A stretch of 64,000 nucleotides of DNA, taken from Oryzias latipes (lineage: Eukaryota > Chordata > Actinopteri > Beloniformes > Adrianichthyidae). Of this stretch, positions 51,227-62,329 are shown piece after piece. The notes under the pieces are model-generated. The model ran no database searches and was not told the origin of the DNA. It saw nothing but the letters and a program-made list of their open reading frames with translations. Both the position numbers and the translations under genes were made by a program. Position 1 is the stretch's first letter. Each line of letters opens with the position of its first letter. Location of the stretch: NCBI RefSeq assembly GCF_002234675.1, contig NC_019868.2, forward strand, positions 27,542,293-27,606,292, written 5' to 3'.

Positions 51227-51610
51227 TTCCATTCAAATGCAGGCTGTATGTGACTCTAGTGCCACATTTATAGATATTTTTGTTGGAAATCCAGGATCAA
51301 TCCATGATTCACAGGTTCTACGTAAAAGCCCAATTTATGTAAATAAAACATACCCACCTGAAGGAATCTTTTGGGTGATGGTGGGTATCACTGCATTGCA
51401 CATCCCATCATGCTGCTGACATGAGGAATGCCATTGAGGCCCGTTACAACCAGGGCACGCTCTGTGGTGGAGAGAGAGCATTTCGCATGATAAGGAGGAG
51501 AGCAATATTTCTGGGGGCGTTGGAAGTAAAACCAACCTTTGCAATGAAAATCATTGCCTGCAGCACCATCCTGCACAATGTGTGCATCTGTGAAGGGGAC
51601 TGCTGGGAGC
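51227..51610 (+). pseudogene. PIF/Harbinger (HARBI1-like) transposase remnant
   Basis: Plus strand: MQAVCDSSATFIDIFVGNPG, then SIHDSQVLRKSPIY, the first catalytic Asp region of PIF transposases. A 1-base shift then puts LLGDGGYHCIAHP, the second Asp motif, in another frame. Further on, VERAFRMIRRRAIFLGALEV and the IIACSTILHNVCI end are visible after a small insertion. The N-terminus and inverted repeats were not found. Confidence 0.8.
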
Positions 51611-51769
51611 CGCAGATGTTGAGCCACAAAGGGCAACACCAGGAACCAGCAGGACGAGCAAAGTGGCGTCCATCTGCGAGGACAAATCTCTGCTTTCCTT
51701 TCAACTCCAACTGTGTCCGACATGACTCTGGAGGACCATGATGATTGTTAACATGTATACAAATATATG

Positions 51770-52500
51770 TTAACATATAAAACGAAATTGTAAATATGTA
51801 CATTTGATATCTGTATGAAAATCCTTTTGGGATTGTTAAAAATACCTCAGATTTAAATAATACATGTAAATTATTCAATTTTTTGTTCATGCATTTATTA
51901 AACAAATAGGAAAAACAACGGCAACATAACATTTTTGAACAATGTTTTCAACTCAAGTAAGCTGAACAGACTATCGTGTTGCTCTTTGTCCTTTCCTCTG
52001 GCTCTTTCAACAAAAAACTTTACCCCACTATGACAACGATTAACAGTTTATTAATAAATGAAGACAAATCTAATCATGATCGAGTGTCTCTCTTCCCTCC
52101 ATGATCCGGCACGAGCTTGCCTGAAAACAAATAAGCTATCTTTCTCCATCCATAGATGGATTAGATTTTCCTCTTCCTCGTCTGTCCCTTCATATATAAA
52201 CACATTAAAAAATGTTTTAATAACTTATGACTACGTTTAGAAGTCACTGCTTTTTGATGTAATAACTAGCGTTTGTTTTTAGCCTTCGGGGCTAATTCGC
52301 GTTAGCGTTAGCATTACCGAACTTGATGAGCTTCAAAACAATCTAGGTTGTCGATTGAGGAATATAACATATTAAACACATCATCTTATGCATTTACACA
52401 TATATTTTACAACAGTTACTAGATACTTTTTAATATACTTACATGTTTCGGTTGTTTTCCTTGCGCAACCGGCAGCTATCTTCGAATAATTCAAACGCAA
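51770..52500. other. AT-rich interval, no gene seen
   Basis: No frame, splice pattern or inverted repeat that I would defend. Confidence 0.35.
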
Positions 52501-52633
52501 TGAATTGTGGTTCACACGCATTGCATTGTGGTCCGAACGCAGTGCATTCTGGTAGGGATGGCCCGTTTGACACGGCGTTTCGGAGTGCGGTTCACCTTGA
52601 TAAAAAAAAGTGTTTCAGCATACAGTGTCTGGG

Positions 52634-52790
52634 AAATAATAGCTCAGCGGGATAAACAGTGGTATGAACATCATGAGATTTTGAGTTCGACTCCAGTCTT
52701 TAACGGTTTTTTGCGTTTATTTTTTTATTCCATGTGATGTGTATTTTGCTGTGTCAAGCACTTCTCACAGAGAAAACCTCACACGTTGTG
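52634..52790 (+). repeat. tRNA-derived SINE-like unit 1
   Basis: A perfect A-box TAGCTCAGCGG at 52640-52650 and a near-perfect B-box GAGTTCGACTCC at 52683-52694 sit 33 bases apart, as in RNA polymerase III promoters of tRNA genes. The body does not fold into a good cloverleaf. A tail containing TTTTTTGCGTTTATTTTTTT and GTGTCAAGCACTTCTCACAG is shared with unit 2. Confidence 0.6.
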
Positions 52791-53180
52791 TTGTTTTATG
52801 TTTTTTTAATCATCGTCAACAACATTGTTCTGTTTCACGTTTTTTCATCATTTCCACAAGGAGCTTTGTTGAAACATACGTCGATATATATCCAGTCTGC
52901 CACCAGAAGCCACTGTTCTGTGTGGTTTCGAAGTTGTGAATGGGTGGTTCATTTTTCCGGCACAATTACATGAACCCCAATGAGTCTTCATGGGGCTTCT
53001 ATTCGCATCCCTAGGAATCAGCGTCAGTTCATTGCATTTTACCATGTCTCCTAGTAAAAAACGTTCTTTGGCTTAGGATCATTTCAATTCGGTTCTTCCT
53101 AATTAAACAATACACTGAGGACGTTGTATATAGAGAAATCACTGGGATCAAGATACACTGGCTTGCCACTTTGACGTCAG

Positions 53181-53330
53181 TGACAGTAGCTCAGCGGTAT
53201 AATTGGAGGCACATGCTTTCAGAGGTTCTAGGTTCGAGCCCCGAATTCGACGTTTTTTTTGCGTTTATTTTTTTCTTCATGTGATGTGTATTTTGCCGTG
53301 TCAAGCACTTCTCACAGAAAAAAAAGAAGT
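53181..53330 (+). repeat. tRNA-derived SINE-like unit 2
   Basis: A-box TAGCTCAGCGG at 53187-53197 and a perfect B-box GGTTCGAGCCC at 53231-53241. Tail nearly identical to unit 1 (GTGATGTGTATTTTGCCGTG, then TCAAGCACTTCTCACAG), but the tRNA-like body differs between the boxes. The anticodon arm cannot be assigned and the T stem has mismatches, so it is not a functional tRNA gene. Confidence 0.62.
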
Positions 53331-53978
53331 TGCAGTGATGAAGACGCTGATGGACTCTTCATGCTCCTCCAAGGACCAGAAAGGCAGATGTGTGCACATC
53401 CTCAAAATCACACACACACTTACATTCACACTGACGTTTGTGTTCATAAGGCTTTTTTGTTCATAGTAGTTTCAGATTGTGTCAGTCATGAAAGTAAAAA
53501 TCTTGTCAATAACTGTTTCAGAAATAAAAGTCTCTTAACACTGGAGAAATGAACAGGTGTTTTTCATGTCAGTTTTCACATATTAGCATTATACCTAAAA
53601 TAACATTGATTCTATGAGCTATAGTCAAATGAACTGTTATCTGAATGGAAGATTCATGCATTCATCTCTTCACTCAAGTTCTGGCCCTTCATTTTAAAAG
53701 CTTTGACTCAAAGACACATTCTTGTCAAATATGTGAAAACTTTCACTGTTGGACAGTAACACATAATGAAAAATGGGTTCATAAATTCAAACAAACTCTT
53801 CATACTTTCATACTAAGGAGTTAACACGTCTACAGCCAAAAGAGGCAACAACACAAGAAAAATGTGACCTGCTGAGGATGTTTAACCTAGAAAGTCAGGT
53901 TTCTATCCAGCCATCCATTTTCTTCACCAGTTTGATCCTTTTTGGGGACACAGAGCTGCAAGAGTCTGGCTACTGTTG
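53331..53978. other. No gene seen
   Basis: A short CA-rich run near 53411-53440 and an AATAAA at 53524 are the only features. Coding is not supported. Confidence 0.35.
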
Positions 53979-53986
53979 GGCTAAGG

Positions 53987-54983
53987 CAGAACTTCTCAAT
54001 TATTTTTTGCAAGGCCCCCCCTAGGAAAAAAAAATATTTCAGGCCCCCCCTAACCCCCTCCCCCCCACACACACACTCGTCACGGAGACAATACATTAGT
54101 TTAGTATCTAAAAATTGAGTAAGTATTCATGAAATTGTATCTTTTAACAATAAAATAGGAAAAAAGAAATATAAATCCACTTCCAACAAATATTAAATTT
54201 ATTTTGCCACACAGAAACCCTGTTCTAGTCTAAAACAGAATAAAACCTTAAAATAAAAAGTCTGTCAGTCCTTACTTAGCTAGAAACATTTTGACATAAT
54301 GAACCATTTGATGCTGAGAAAAATAATTCAATCAATAAATACAATTTAATGTAAATTGATTTAAAACATTAACAAAGCAGCACCAATATATTTAATGTTT
54401 TTAGTCTGAAGAAATAGGTCAAAAACATTGTGCTGACTTTTTTTCTAAACGATGGATTGTTTATTTTTGATCTCATAAAGTGCAGCTGTTTTCATGCATT
54501 ACCTGCTGTCTTTATGTCAAATACTGACACCAACTAAACCACAGGCAGACAAAGAATACATGTATGAAAAATAAAGACACGTCATCAAAATGTCTTCAAT
54601 AGTTCATAAAGAAAGACATTATTAGAATGAGCTGAGGAATCTAAAGGCACAAGATGATCCTAATCTGGGCAACTCTCCACGTGCGCGTTCCAAACATCAG
54701 CTGGAGCCCACCACCCCTCTCCTTTTAATGCTCTTAGACATGCCAGCCGCATGTGACAGGAGAGAGGAACGCGCAGCTGCTGGGACGGCAGTTCACAGGT
54801 TTCAGGCTGTTACAAACTCTGTCATATAAGAGATAATAAGAAAACAAAAGTGAGGCGGATTTTTTTCCAAGCACTGAGCCGTTGTCACCGCCAACCCCCG
54901 TTAAATTTGCGCACCTGTGCCTAAGACCGCTGCTACTGCGCGCCCCCTTGACATCGCCCCGCCCCACTATTTGAGAAGCACTG
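53987..54983. mobile_element. Non-autonomous hAT element, third family
   Basis: The ends are CAGAACTTCTCAA and TTGAGAAGCACTG, imperfect inverted repeats. Perfect 8-bp target duplications ggctaagg lie at 53979-53986 and 54984-54991. The 997-bp interior holds C-rich tracts and no transposase. Different from the CAGGGGTGGGC family at 3-7 kb. Confidence 0.9.
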
Positions 54984-55019
54984 GGCTAAGGCTACATCCT
55001 GGTCATCACTCAAATCACA

Positions 55020-55283
55020 TGCATCTATGATCAGCCTTACAGGAAGAGAAGGGGGGGTCAGGAGTATGAAGTGGCTGCTTAGCAAATTGGGTCTGGTTAA
55101 TGGTGGGTGGTGTGAGCACCGGTGGTACCTACACCAGGGCAGAAAGGACGGGTGGGGCGTAGAGGCGGGGAGCGAGTGCGGGTGGTGCGTAGACGTGGGA
55201 AGCGAGGATGGGTGAGGCCTATAAGCGGGGGTGAGAGCGGTTGGTGGGTAGAGGTGGGCGGTGAGGGAAGGGGCGCGTAGCGC
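55020..55283 (+). repeat. GC-rich degenerate minisatellite preceding the array
   Basis: G-rich phrases such as GGTGGTGCGTAGACGTGGGA and GCGAGGATGGGTGAGGC recur with variation. It resembles an expanded, diverged form of the GTGGGCGGTGAGGGCGGAGA head found before each later array unit. Confidence 0.6.
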
Positions 55284-57638
55284 CTGCGGGCCATACAACG
55301 CCGCTTGCGGCTTTAATTATTATTATTATTATTCTTCTTGTCCTATAACGGCGTCTTTGAGCTTAAATTTGACCCCCGCCACATACCCGAAAACTCACCA
55401 AAATTGGCACACACCTGGGATAAATTGAAAATGAATTTTCGGCAAAGAGAACGTCACCCCCCCGATCGATGACATCACGGCGAGCGTTCCCGTAAAAAAA
55501 ATGAATGGGCCGAAAATCGCTTATGGGGCCAAAAAAAAATATTTTGGAATACAGTTACGAAACCAAAACACGCGTGTTGGAGATATCCCAAAGAAGTTTT
55601 GAAATCATTATGGGATGGCCACACGACCTACGGCTTGGCGGCCATTTTGTGGCGAACTCAGAGAAATGGCGATTTTCGTGTTTTTTGACAATATGGGAAA
55701 ACGACACTTTTGTTTAAGCGATTTTCACGAAATTGCACACACATGCCAAGACCCTGATTCTACAATAACCAAAGAAGTTTCGTTGACCTTTGACCTTGGG
55801 AAGGGGCGGCCATCTTGAATTTTCATAAAAAAGCACCTTTAGTAACGTATACAAACGAAAACTCGTCCTAGGGATTTTTATCGATCTTTTTGAAACTTCT
55901 CAGGCATCAATGGCAAGCTACTGTGGACAAAATGTTGGAATTAGAAGTTGTAGAATTTGAAACGCGTGCGCGTGGCGAATTCGCAACCGTCGCCATTTTA
56001 GCTAGCTCGCACATATTTTATCGGAATAGCCTGAAACTGAAATATGCGATACCCTGGCCCACACTGAACAAAACGATGTCACATACGACAAAATCGATAA
56101 AGGAATGTGGCCGTGGTAAACAAAAAACCGTCGCAAAAAAAAGTGCTGACTCGGCAAAAAAAAAATTTTCGGATTTTATTTTTAAGAATCGGCTAACGAA
56201 ACCCAGATAACTTTGTCGGGTATATCCAAAGAAAGTTTTGAAATCATTACGTGATGGCCACACGACCTACGGTTTGGCGGCCATTTTGTGCCAAAATCTG
56301 CCATTTTGAGTTTTTCGCGTTTTTACACGATATGGAAAAATGAACTTTTTTTCGAGCGATTTTCACGAAATTTGACTCGCATGTCCCTAGCGTAAGTCTA
56401 CAATCACCTTTGGAGTTTCGTCGACCTTTGACCTCGGGAAAAGGCGGCCATCTTGAATTTTCTATAAAAAACACCTTAACCACCAGATTCAAACGTAAAC
56501 TTGTCGTTGGAATTTTCTTCGATCGTCTCAAAACTTTTTGGGCATCAATGGCAAGCTACTGTGTAAAAAATGTTGGAATTAGAAGTTGTAGATTTTGAAC
56601 GGCGTGCGCGTGGCAAGCTAGCAAAGTGGCGCACTGTTATAACTCCCATGCATTTCAATACAATACAGTGAAAATTGAATGCATGCATTCATGCCTGAAA
56701 CTGAATACATTGAAAAACACTGGATATGGACATATAAGGAATGTGGGCGTGGTTAGCATAAAACCACTGTTGCTAAGGACGACAAAAAGTTTACTTTTAC
56801 CGATTTGTCCGAAACTGACGTCAATCTGTTCGTCCTCCCGAGGGGACCAAAACATAAAATGGTTGCTATGGAGATAAAATCAACAGAAAAGCCGCCATTT
56901 TGGAAAAAGTGGGCTTTTTAGCAACTTATGACATATAACTCTCACCAATGGAGGAATGTGTTTTTCTGAGTCAGTTGATGATGCTGATCGCTATGCTAGC
57001 AATTTTAGCCACATTAGCATAGCTAGCATAGTTAGCATAATTAGCATTTTAGGAAATGTGTTTTTTTGAGTCAGTTGATGATGCTGATCGCTATGCTAGC
57101 ACTTTTAGCTATGTTAGCATAGCTAGCATAGTTAGCATAATTAGCATTTTAGGTAATGTGTTTTTCTGAGTCAGTTGAAGATGCTGATTGCTATGCTAGC
57201 ACTTTTAGCCACATTAGCATAGTTAGCATAGTTAGCATAATTAGCATTTTAGGTAATGTGTTTTTCTGAGTCAGTTGATGATGCTGATCGCTATGCTAGC
57301 ACTTTTAGCCACATTAGCATAGCTAGCATAGTTAGCATAATTAGCATTTTAGGAAATGTGTTTTTTTGAGTCAGTTGATGATGCTAATCGCAATGCTAGC
57401 TCATTTAGGCACATTAGCATAGCTAGCATAGTTAGCATAATTAGCATTTTAGGAAATGTGTTTTTCTGAGAGAGTTGATTATGCTGATCGCTATGCTAGG
57501 ACTTTTAGTCACATTAGCATAGTTAGCATAGTTAGCATTATGAGCAAATCCAGCCTTGATTAGCTTTTAATTTGTGGGCGGTGAGGGCGGAGAGGGCCGC
57601 GGTAGTGCGTAGAGTTGGGCGTGGAAGGCGGGTTGCGT
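55284..57638 (+). repeat. 2.34-kb higher-order repeat, unit 1
   Basis: The unit starts at the junction motif CTGCGGGCCATA, followed by the hairpin GCCGC-TT-GCGGC (55300-55311) and an (ATT)n tract. Two diverged internal blocks follow (about 55560-56200 and 56200-56640), each with GGCGGCCATTTTG, GACCTTTGACCT and a TGGCAAGCTACTGTGGA-like segment. Then come CRE-like TGACGTCA (56816-56823) and six 100-bp subunits (56958-57557). Small frames of 67-106 codons recur, but homogenisation explains them. Confidence 0.92.
56958..57557 (+). repeat. 6 x 100-bp subarray (unit 1 of the array)
   Basis: Six units at exact 100-bp spacing. Units are distinguishable: the first has GCAATTTTAGCC, the fifth GCAATGCTAGCTCATTTAGG, the sixth GCTAGGACTTTTAGTC. 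The same order appears at 59305-59904 and 61649-62248, so the subarray was copied as part of the larger unit. Confidence 0.92.
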
Positions 57639-59985
57639 CTGCGGGCCATACAACGCCGCTTGCGGCTTTAATTATTATTCTTGTCCTCTAACGGCGTCTT
57701 TGAGCTCAAATTTGACCCCCGCCACATACCCGAAAACTCACCAAAATTGGCACACACCTGGGATAAATTGAAAATGAATTTTCGGCAAAGAGAACGTCAC
57801 CCCCCCCGAAGTCGATGACATCACAGCGAGCGTTCCCGTAAAAAAAATGAATGGGCCGAAAATCGCTTATGGGGCCAAAAAAAATATTTTTGAAATACAG
57901 TTACGAAACCAAAACACGCGTGTTGGAGATATCCCAAAGAAGTTTTGAAATCATTATGGGATGGCCACACGACCTACGGCTTGGCGGCCATTTTGTGGCG
58001 AACTCAGAGAAATGGCGATTTTCGTGTTTTTTCACAATATGGGAAAACGACACTTTTGTTCAAGCGATTTTCACGAAATTGCATACACATGCCACAAACA
58101 CGATTCTACAACTACCAAAGAAGTTTTGTTGACCTTTGACCTTGGGAAGGGGCGGCCATCTTGAATTTTCAAAAAAAAGCACCTTTAGTAACGGATACAA
58201 ACGAAAACTCGTCCTAGGGATTTTTATCGATCTTTTTGAAACTTCTCGGGCATCAATGGCAAGCTACTGTGGACAAAATGTTGGAATTAGAAGTTGTAGA
58301 ATTTGAAACGCGTGCGCGTGGCGAATTCGCAACCGTCGCCATTTTAGCTAGCTCGCACATATTTTATCGGAATAGCCTGAAACTGAAATATGCGATACCC
58401 TGGCCCACACTGAACAAAACGATGTCACATACGACAAAATCGATAAAGGAATGTGGCCGTGGTAAACAAAAAACCGTCGCAAAAAAAAGTGCTGACTCGG
58501 CAAAAAAAAAATTTTTTCGGATTTTATTTTTAAGAATCGGCTAACGAAACCCAGATAACTTTGTCGGGTATATCCAAAGAAAGTTTTGAAATCATTACGT
58601 GATGGCGACACGACCTACGGTTTGGCGGCCATTTTGTGCCAAAATCTGCCATTTTGAGTTTTTCGCGTTTTTACACAATATGGAAAAATGAACTTTTTTT
58701 CGAGCGATTTTCACGAAATTTGACGCGCATGTCCCTAGCGTAAGTCTACAATCACCTCTGGAGTTTCGTCGACCTTTGACCTCGGGAAAAGGCGGCCATC
58801 TTGAATTTTCTATAAAAAACACCTTTACCACCAGATTCAAACGTAAACTTGTCGTTGGAATTTTCATCGATTGTCTCAAAACTTTTTGGGCATCAATGGC
58901 AAGCTACTGTGGAAAAAATGTTGGAATTAGAAGTTGTAGATTTTGAACGGCGTGCGCGTGGCGAGCTAGCAAAGTGGCGCACTGTTATAACTCCCATGCA
59001 TTTCAATACAATACAGTGAAAATTGAATGCATGCATTAATGCCTGAAACTGAATACATTGAAAAACACTGGATATGGACATATAAGGAATGTGGGCGTGG
59101 TTAGCATAAAACCACTGTTGCTAAGGACAACAAAAAGTTTACTTTTACCGATTTGTCCGAAACTGACGTCAATCTGTTCGTCCTCCCGAGGGGACCAAAA
59201 CATAAAATGGTTGCTATGGAGATAAAATCAACAGAAAAGCCGCCATTTTGGAAAAAGTGGTTTTTTATCAACTTATGACATATAACTCTCACCAATGGAG
59301 GAATGTGTTTTTCTGAGTCAGTTGATGATGCTGATCGCTATGCTAGCAATTTTAGCCACATTAGCATAGCTAGCATAGTTAGCATAATTAGCATTTTAGG
59401 AAATGTGTTTTTTTGAGTCAGTTGATGATGCTGATCGCTATGCTAGCACTTTTAGCTATGTTAGCATAGCTAGCATAGTTAGCATAATTAGCATTTTAGG
59501 TAATGTGTTTTTCTGAGTCAGTTGAAGATGCTGATTGCTATGCTAGCACTTTTAGCCACATTAGCATAGTTAGCATAGTTAGCATAATTAGCATTTTAGG
59601 TAATGTGTTTTTCTGAGTCAGTTGATGATGCTGATCGCTATGCTAGCACTTTTAGCCACATTAGCATAGCTAGCATAGTTAGCATAATTAGCATTTTAGG
59701 AAATGTGTTTTTTTGAGTCAGTTGATGATGCTAATCGCAATGCTAGCTCATTTAGGCACATTAGCATAGCTAGCATGGTTAGCATAATTAGCATTTTAGG
59801 AAATGTGTTTTTCTGAGAGAGTTGATTATGCTGATCGCTATGCTAGGACTTTTAGTCACATTAGCATAGTTAGCATAGTTAGCATTATGAGCAAATCCAG
59901 CCTTGATTAGCTTTTAATTTGTGGGCGGTGAGGGCGGAGAGGGCCGCGGTAGTGCGTAGAGTTGGGCGTGGAAGGCGGGTTGCGT
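57639..59985 (+). repeat. 2.34-kb higher-order repeat, unit 2
   Basis: Same structure, 2,347 bp, hairpin at 57655-57666, 100-bp subarray at 59305-59904. By eye almost identical to unit 3 over the second half, including the same variant order of the six subunits. Confidence 0.93.
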
Positions 59986-62329
59986 CTGCGGGCCATACAA
60001 CGCCGCTTGCGGCTTTAATTATTATTATTCTTTCTAACGGATACTTTGAGCTCAAATTTGACCCCCGCCACATACCCGAAAACTCACCAAAATTGGCACA
60101 CACCTGGGATAAATTGAAAATGAATTTTCGGCAAAGAGAACGTCACCCCCCCGAAGTCGATGACATCACAGCGAGCGTTCCCGTAAAAAAAATGAATGGG
60201 CCGAAAATCGCTTATGGGGCCAAAAAAAAATATTTTGAAATACAGTTACGAAACCAAAACACGCGTGTTGGAGATATCCCAAAGAAGTTATGAAATCATT
60301 ATGGGATGGCCACACGACCTACGGCTTGGCGGCCATTTTGTGGCGAACTCAGAGAAATGGCGATTTTCGTGTTTTTTGACAATATGGGAAAACGACACTT
60401 TTGTTTAAGCGATTTTCACGAAATTGCACACACATGCCAAGACCCTGATTCTACAATAACCAAAGAAGTTTCGTTGACCTTTGACCTTGGGAAGGGGCGG
60501 CCATCTTGAATTTTCATAAAAAAGCACCTTTAGTAACGTATACAAACGAAAACTCGTCCTAGGGATTTTTATCGATCTTTTTGAAACTTCTCGGGCATCA
60601 ATGGCAAGCTACTGTGGACAAAATGTTGGAATTAGAAGTTGTAGAATTTGAAACGCGTGCGCGTGGCGAATTCGCAACCGTCGCCATTTTAGCTAGCTCG
60701 CACATATTTTATCGGAATAGCCTGAAACTGAAATATGCGATACCCTGGCCCACACTGAACAAAACGATGTCACATACGACAAAATCGATAAAGGAATGTG
60801 GCCGTGGTAAACAAAAAACGATCGCAAAAAAAAGTGCTGACTCGGCAAAAAAAATGTTTTCCGGATTTTATTTTTAAGAATCGGCTAACGAAACCCAGAT
60901 AACTTTGTCGGGTATATCCAAAGAAAGTTTTGAAATCATTACGTGATGGCGACACGACCTACGGTTTGGCGGCCATTTTGTGCCAAAATCTGCCATTTTG
61001 AGTTTTTCGCGTTTTTACACAATATGGAAAAATGAACTTTTTTTCGAGCGATTTTCACGAAATTTGATGTGCATGTCCCTAGCGTAAGTCTACAATCACC
61101 TCTGGAGTTTCGTTGACCTTTGACCTCGGGAAAAGGCGGCCATCTTGAATTTTCTATAAAAAACACCTTTACCACCAGATTCAAACGTAAACTTGTCGTT
61201 GGAATTTTCATCGATCGTCTCGAAACTTTTTGGGCATCAATGGCAAGCTACTGTGGAAAAAATGTTGGAATTAGAAGTTGTAGATTTTGAACGGCGTGCG
61301 CGTGGCAAGCTAGCAAAGTGGCGCACTGTTATAACTCCCATGCATTTCAATACAATACAGTGAAAATTGAATGCATGCATTAATGCCTGAAACTGAATAC
61401 ATTGAAAAACACTGGATATGGACATATAAGGAATGTGGGCGTGGTTAGCATAAAACCACTGTTGCTAAGGACGACAAAAAGTTTACTTTTACCGATTTGT
61501 CCGAAACTGACGTCAATCTGTTCGTCCTCCCGAGGGGACCAAAACATAAAATGGTTGCTATGGAGATAAAATCAACAGAAAAGCCGCCATTTTGGAAAAA
61601 GTGGTTTTTTATCAACTTATGACATATAACTCTCACCAATGGAGGAATGTGTTTTTCTGAGTCAGTTGATGATGCTGATCGCTATGCTAGCAATTTTAGC
61701 CACATTAGCATAGCTAGCATAGTTAGCATAATTAGCATTTTAGGAAATGTGTTTTTTTGAGTCAGTTGATGATGCTGATCGCTATGCTAGCACTTTTAGC
61801 TATGTTAGCATAGCTAGCATAGTTAGCATAATTAGCATTTTAGGTAATGTGTTTTTCTGAGTCAGTTGAAGATGCTGATTGCTATGCTAGCACTTTTAGC
61901 CACATTAGCATAGTTAGCATAGTTAGCATAATTAGCATTTTAGGTAATGTGTTTTTCTGAGTCAGTTGATGATGCTGATCGCTATGCTAGCACTTTTAGC
62001 CACATTAGCATAGCTAGCATAGTTAGCATAATTAGCATTTTAGGAAATGTGTTTTTTTGAGTCAGTTGATGATGCTAATCGCAATGCTAGCTCATTTAGG
62101 CACATTAGCATAGCTAGCATAGTTAGCATAATTAGCATTTTAGGAAATGTGTTTTTCTGAGAGAGTTGATTATGCTGATCGCTATGCTAGGACTTTTAGT
62201 CACATTAGCATAGTTAGCATAGTTAGCATTATGAGCAAATCCAGCCTTGATTAGCTTTTAATTTGTGGGCGGTGAGGGCGGAGAGGGCCGCGGTAGTGCG
62301 TAGAGTTGGGCGTGGAAGGCGGGTTGCGT
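59986..62329 (+). repeat. 2.34-kb higher-order repeat, unit 3
   Basis: 2,344 bp, hairpin at 60002-60013, subarray at 61649-62248. The first junction bases differ from units 1 and 2 (ACGGATACTTTGAGC instead of ACGGCGTCTTTGAGC), a variant shared with unit 4. Confidence 0.93.
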
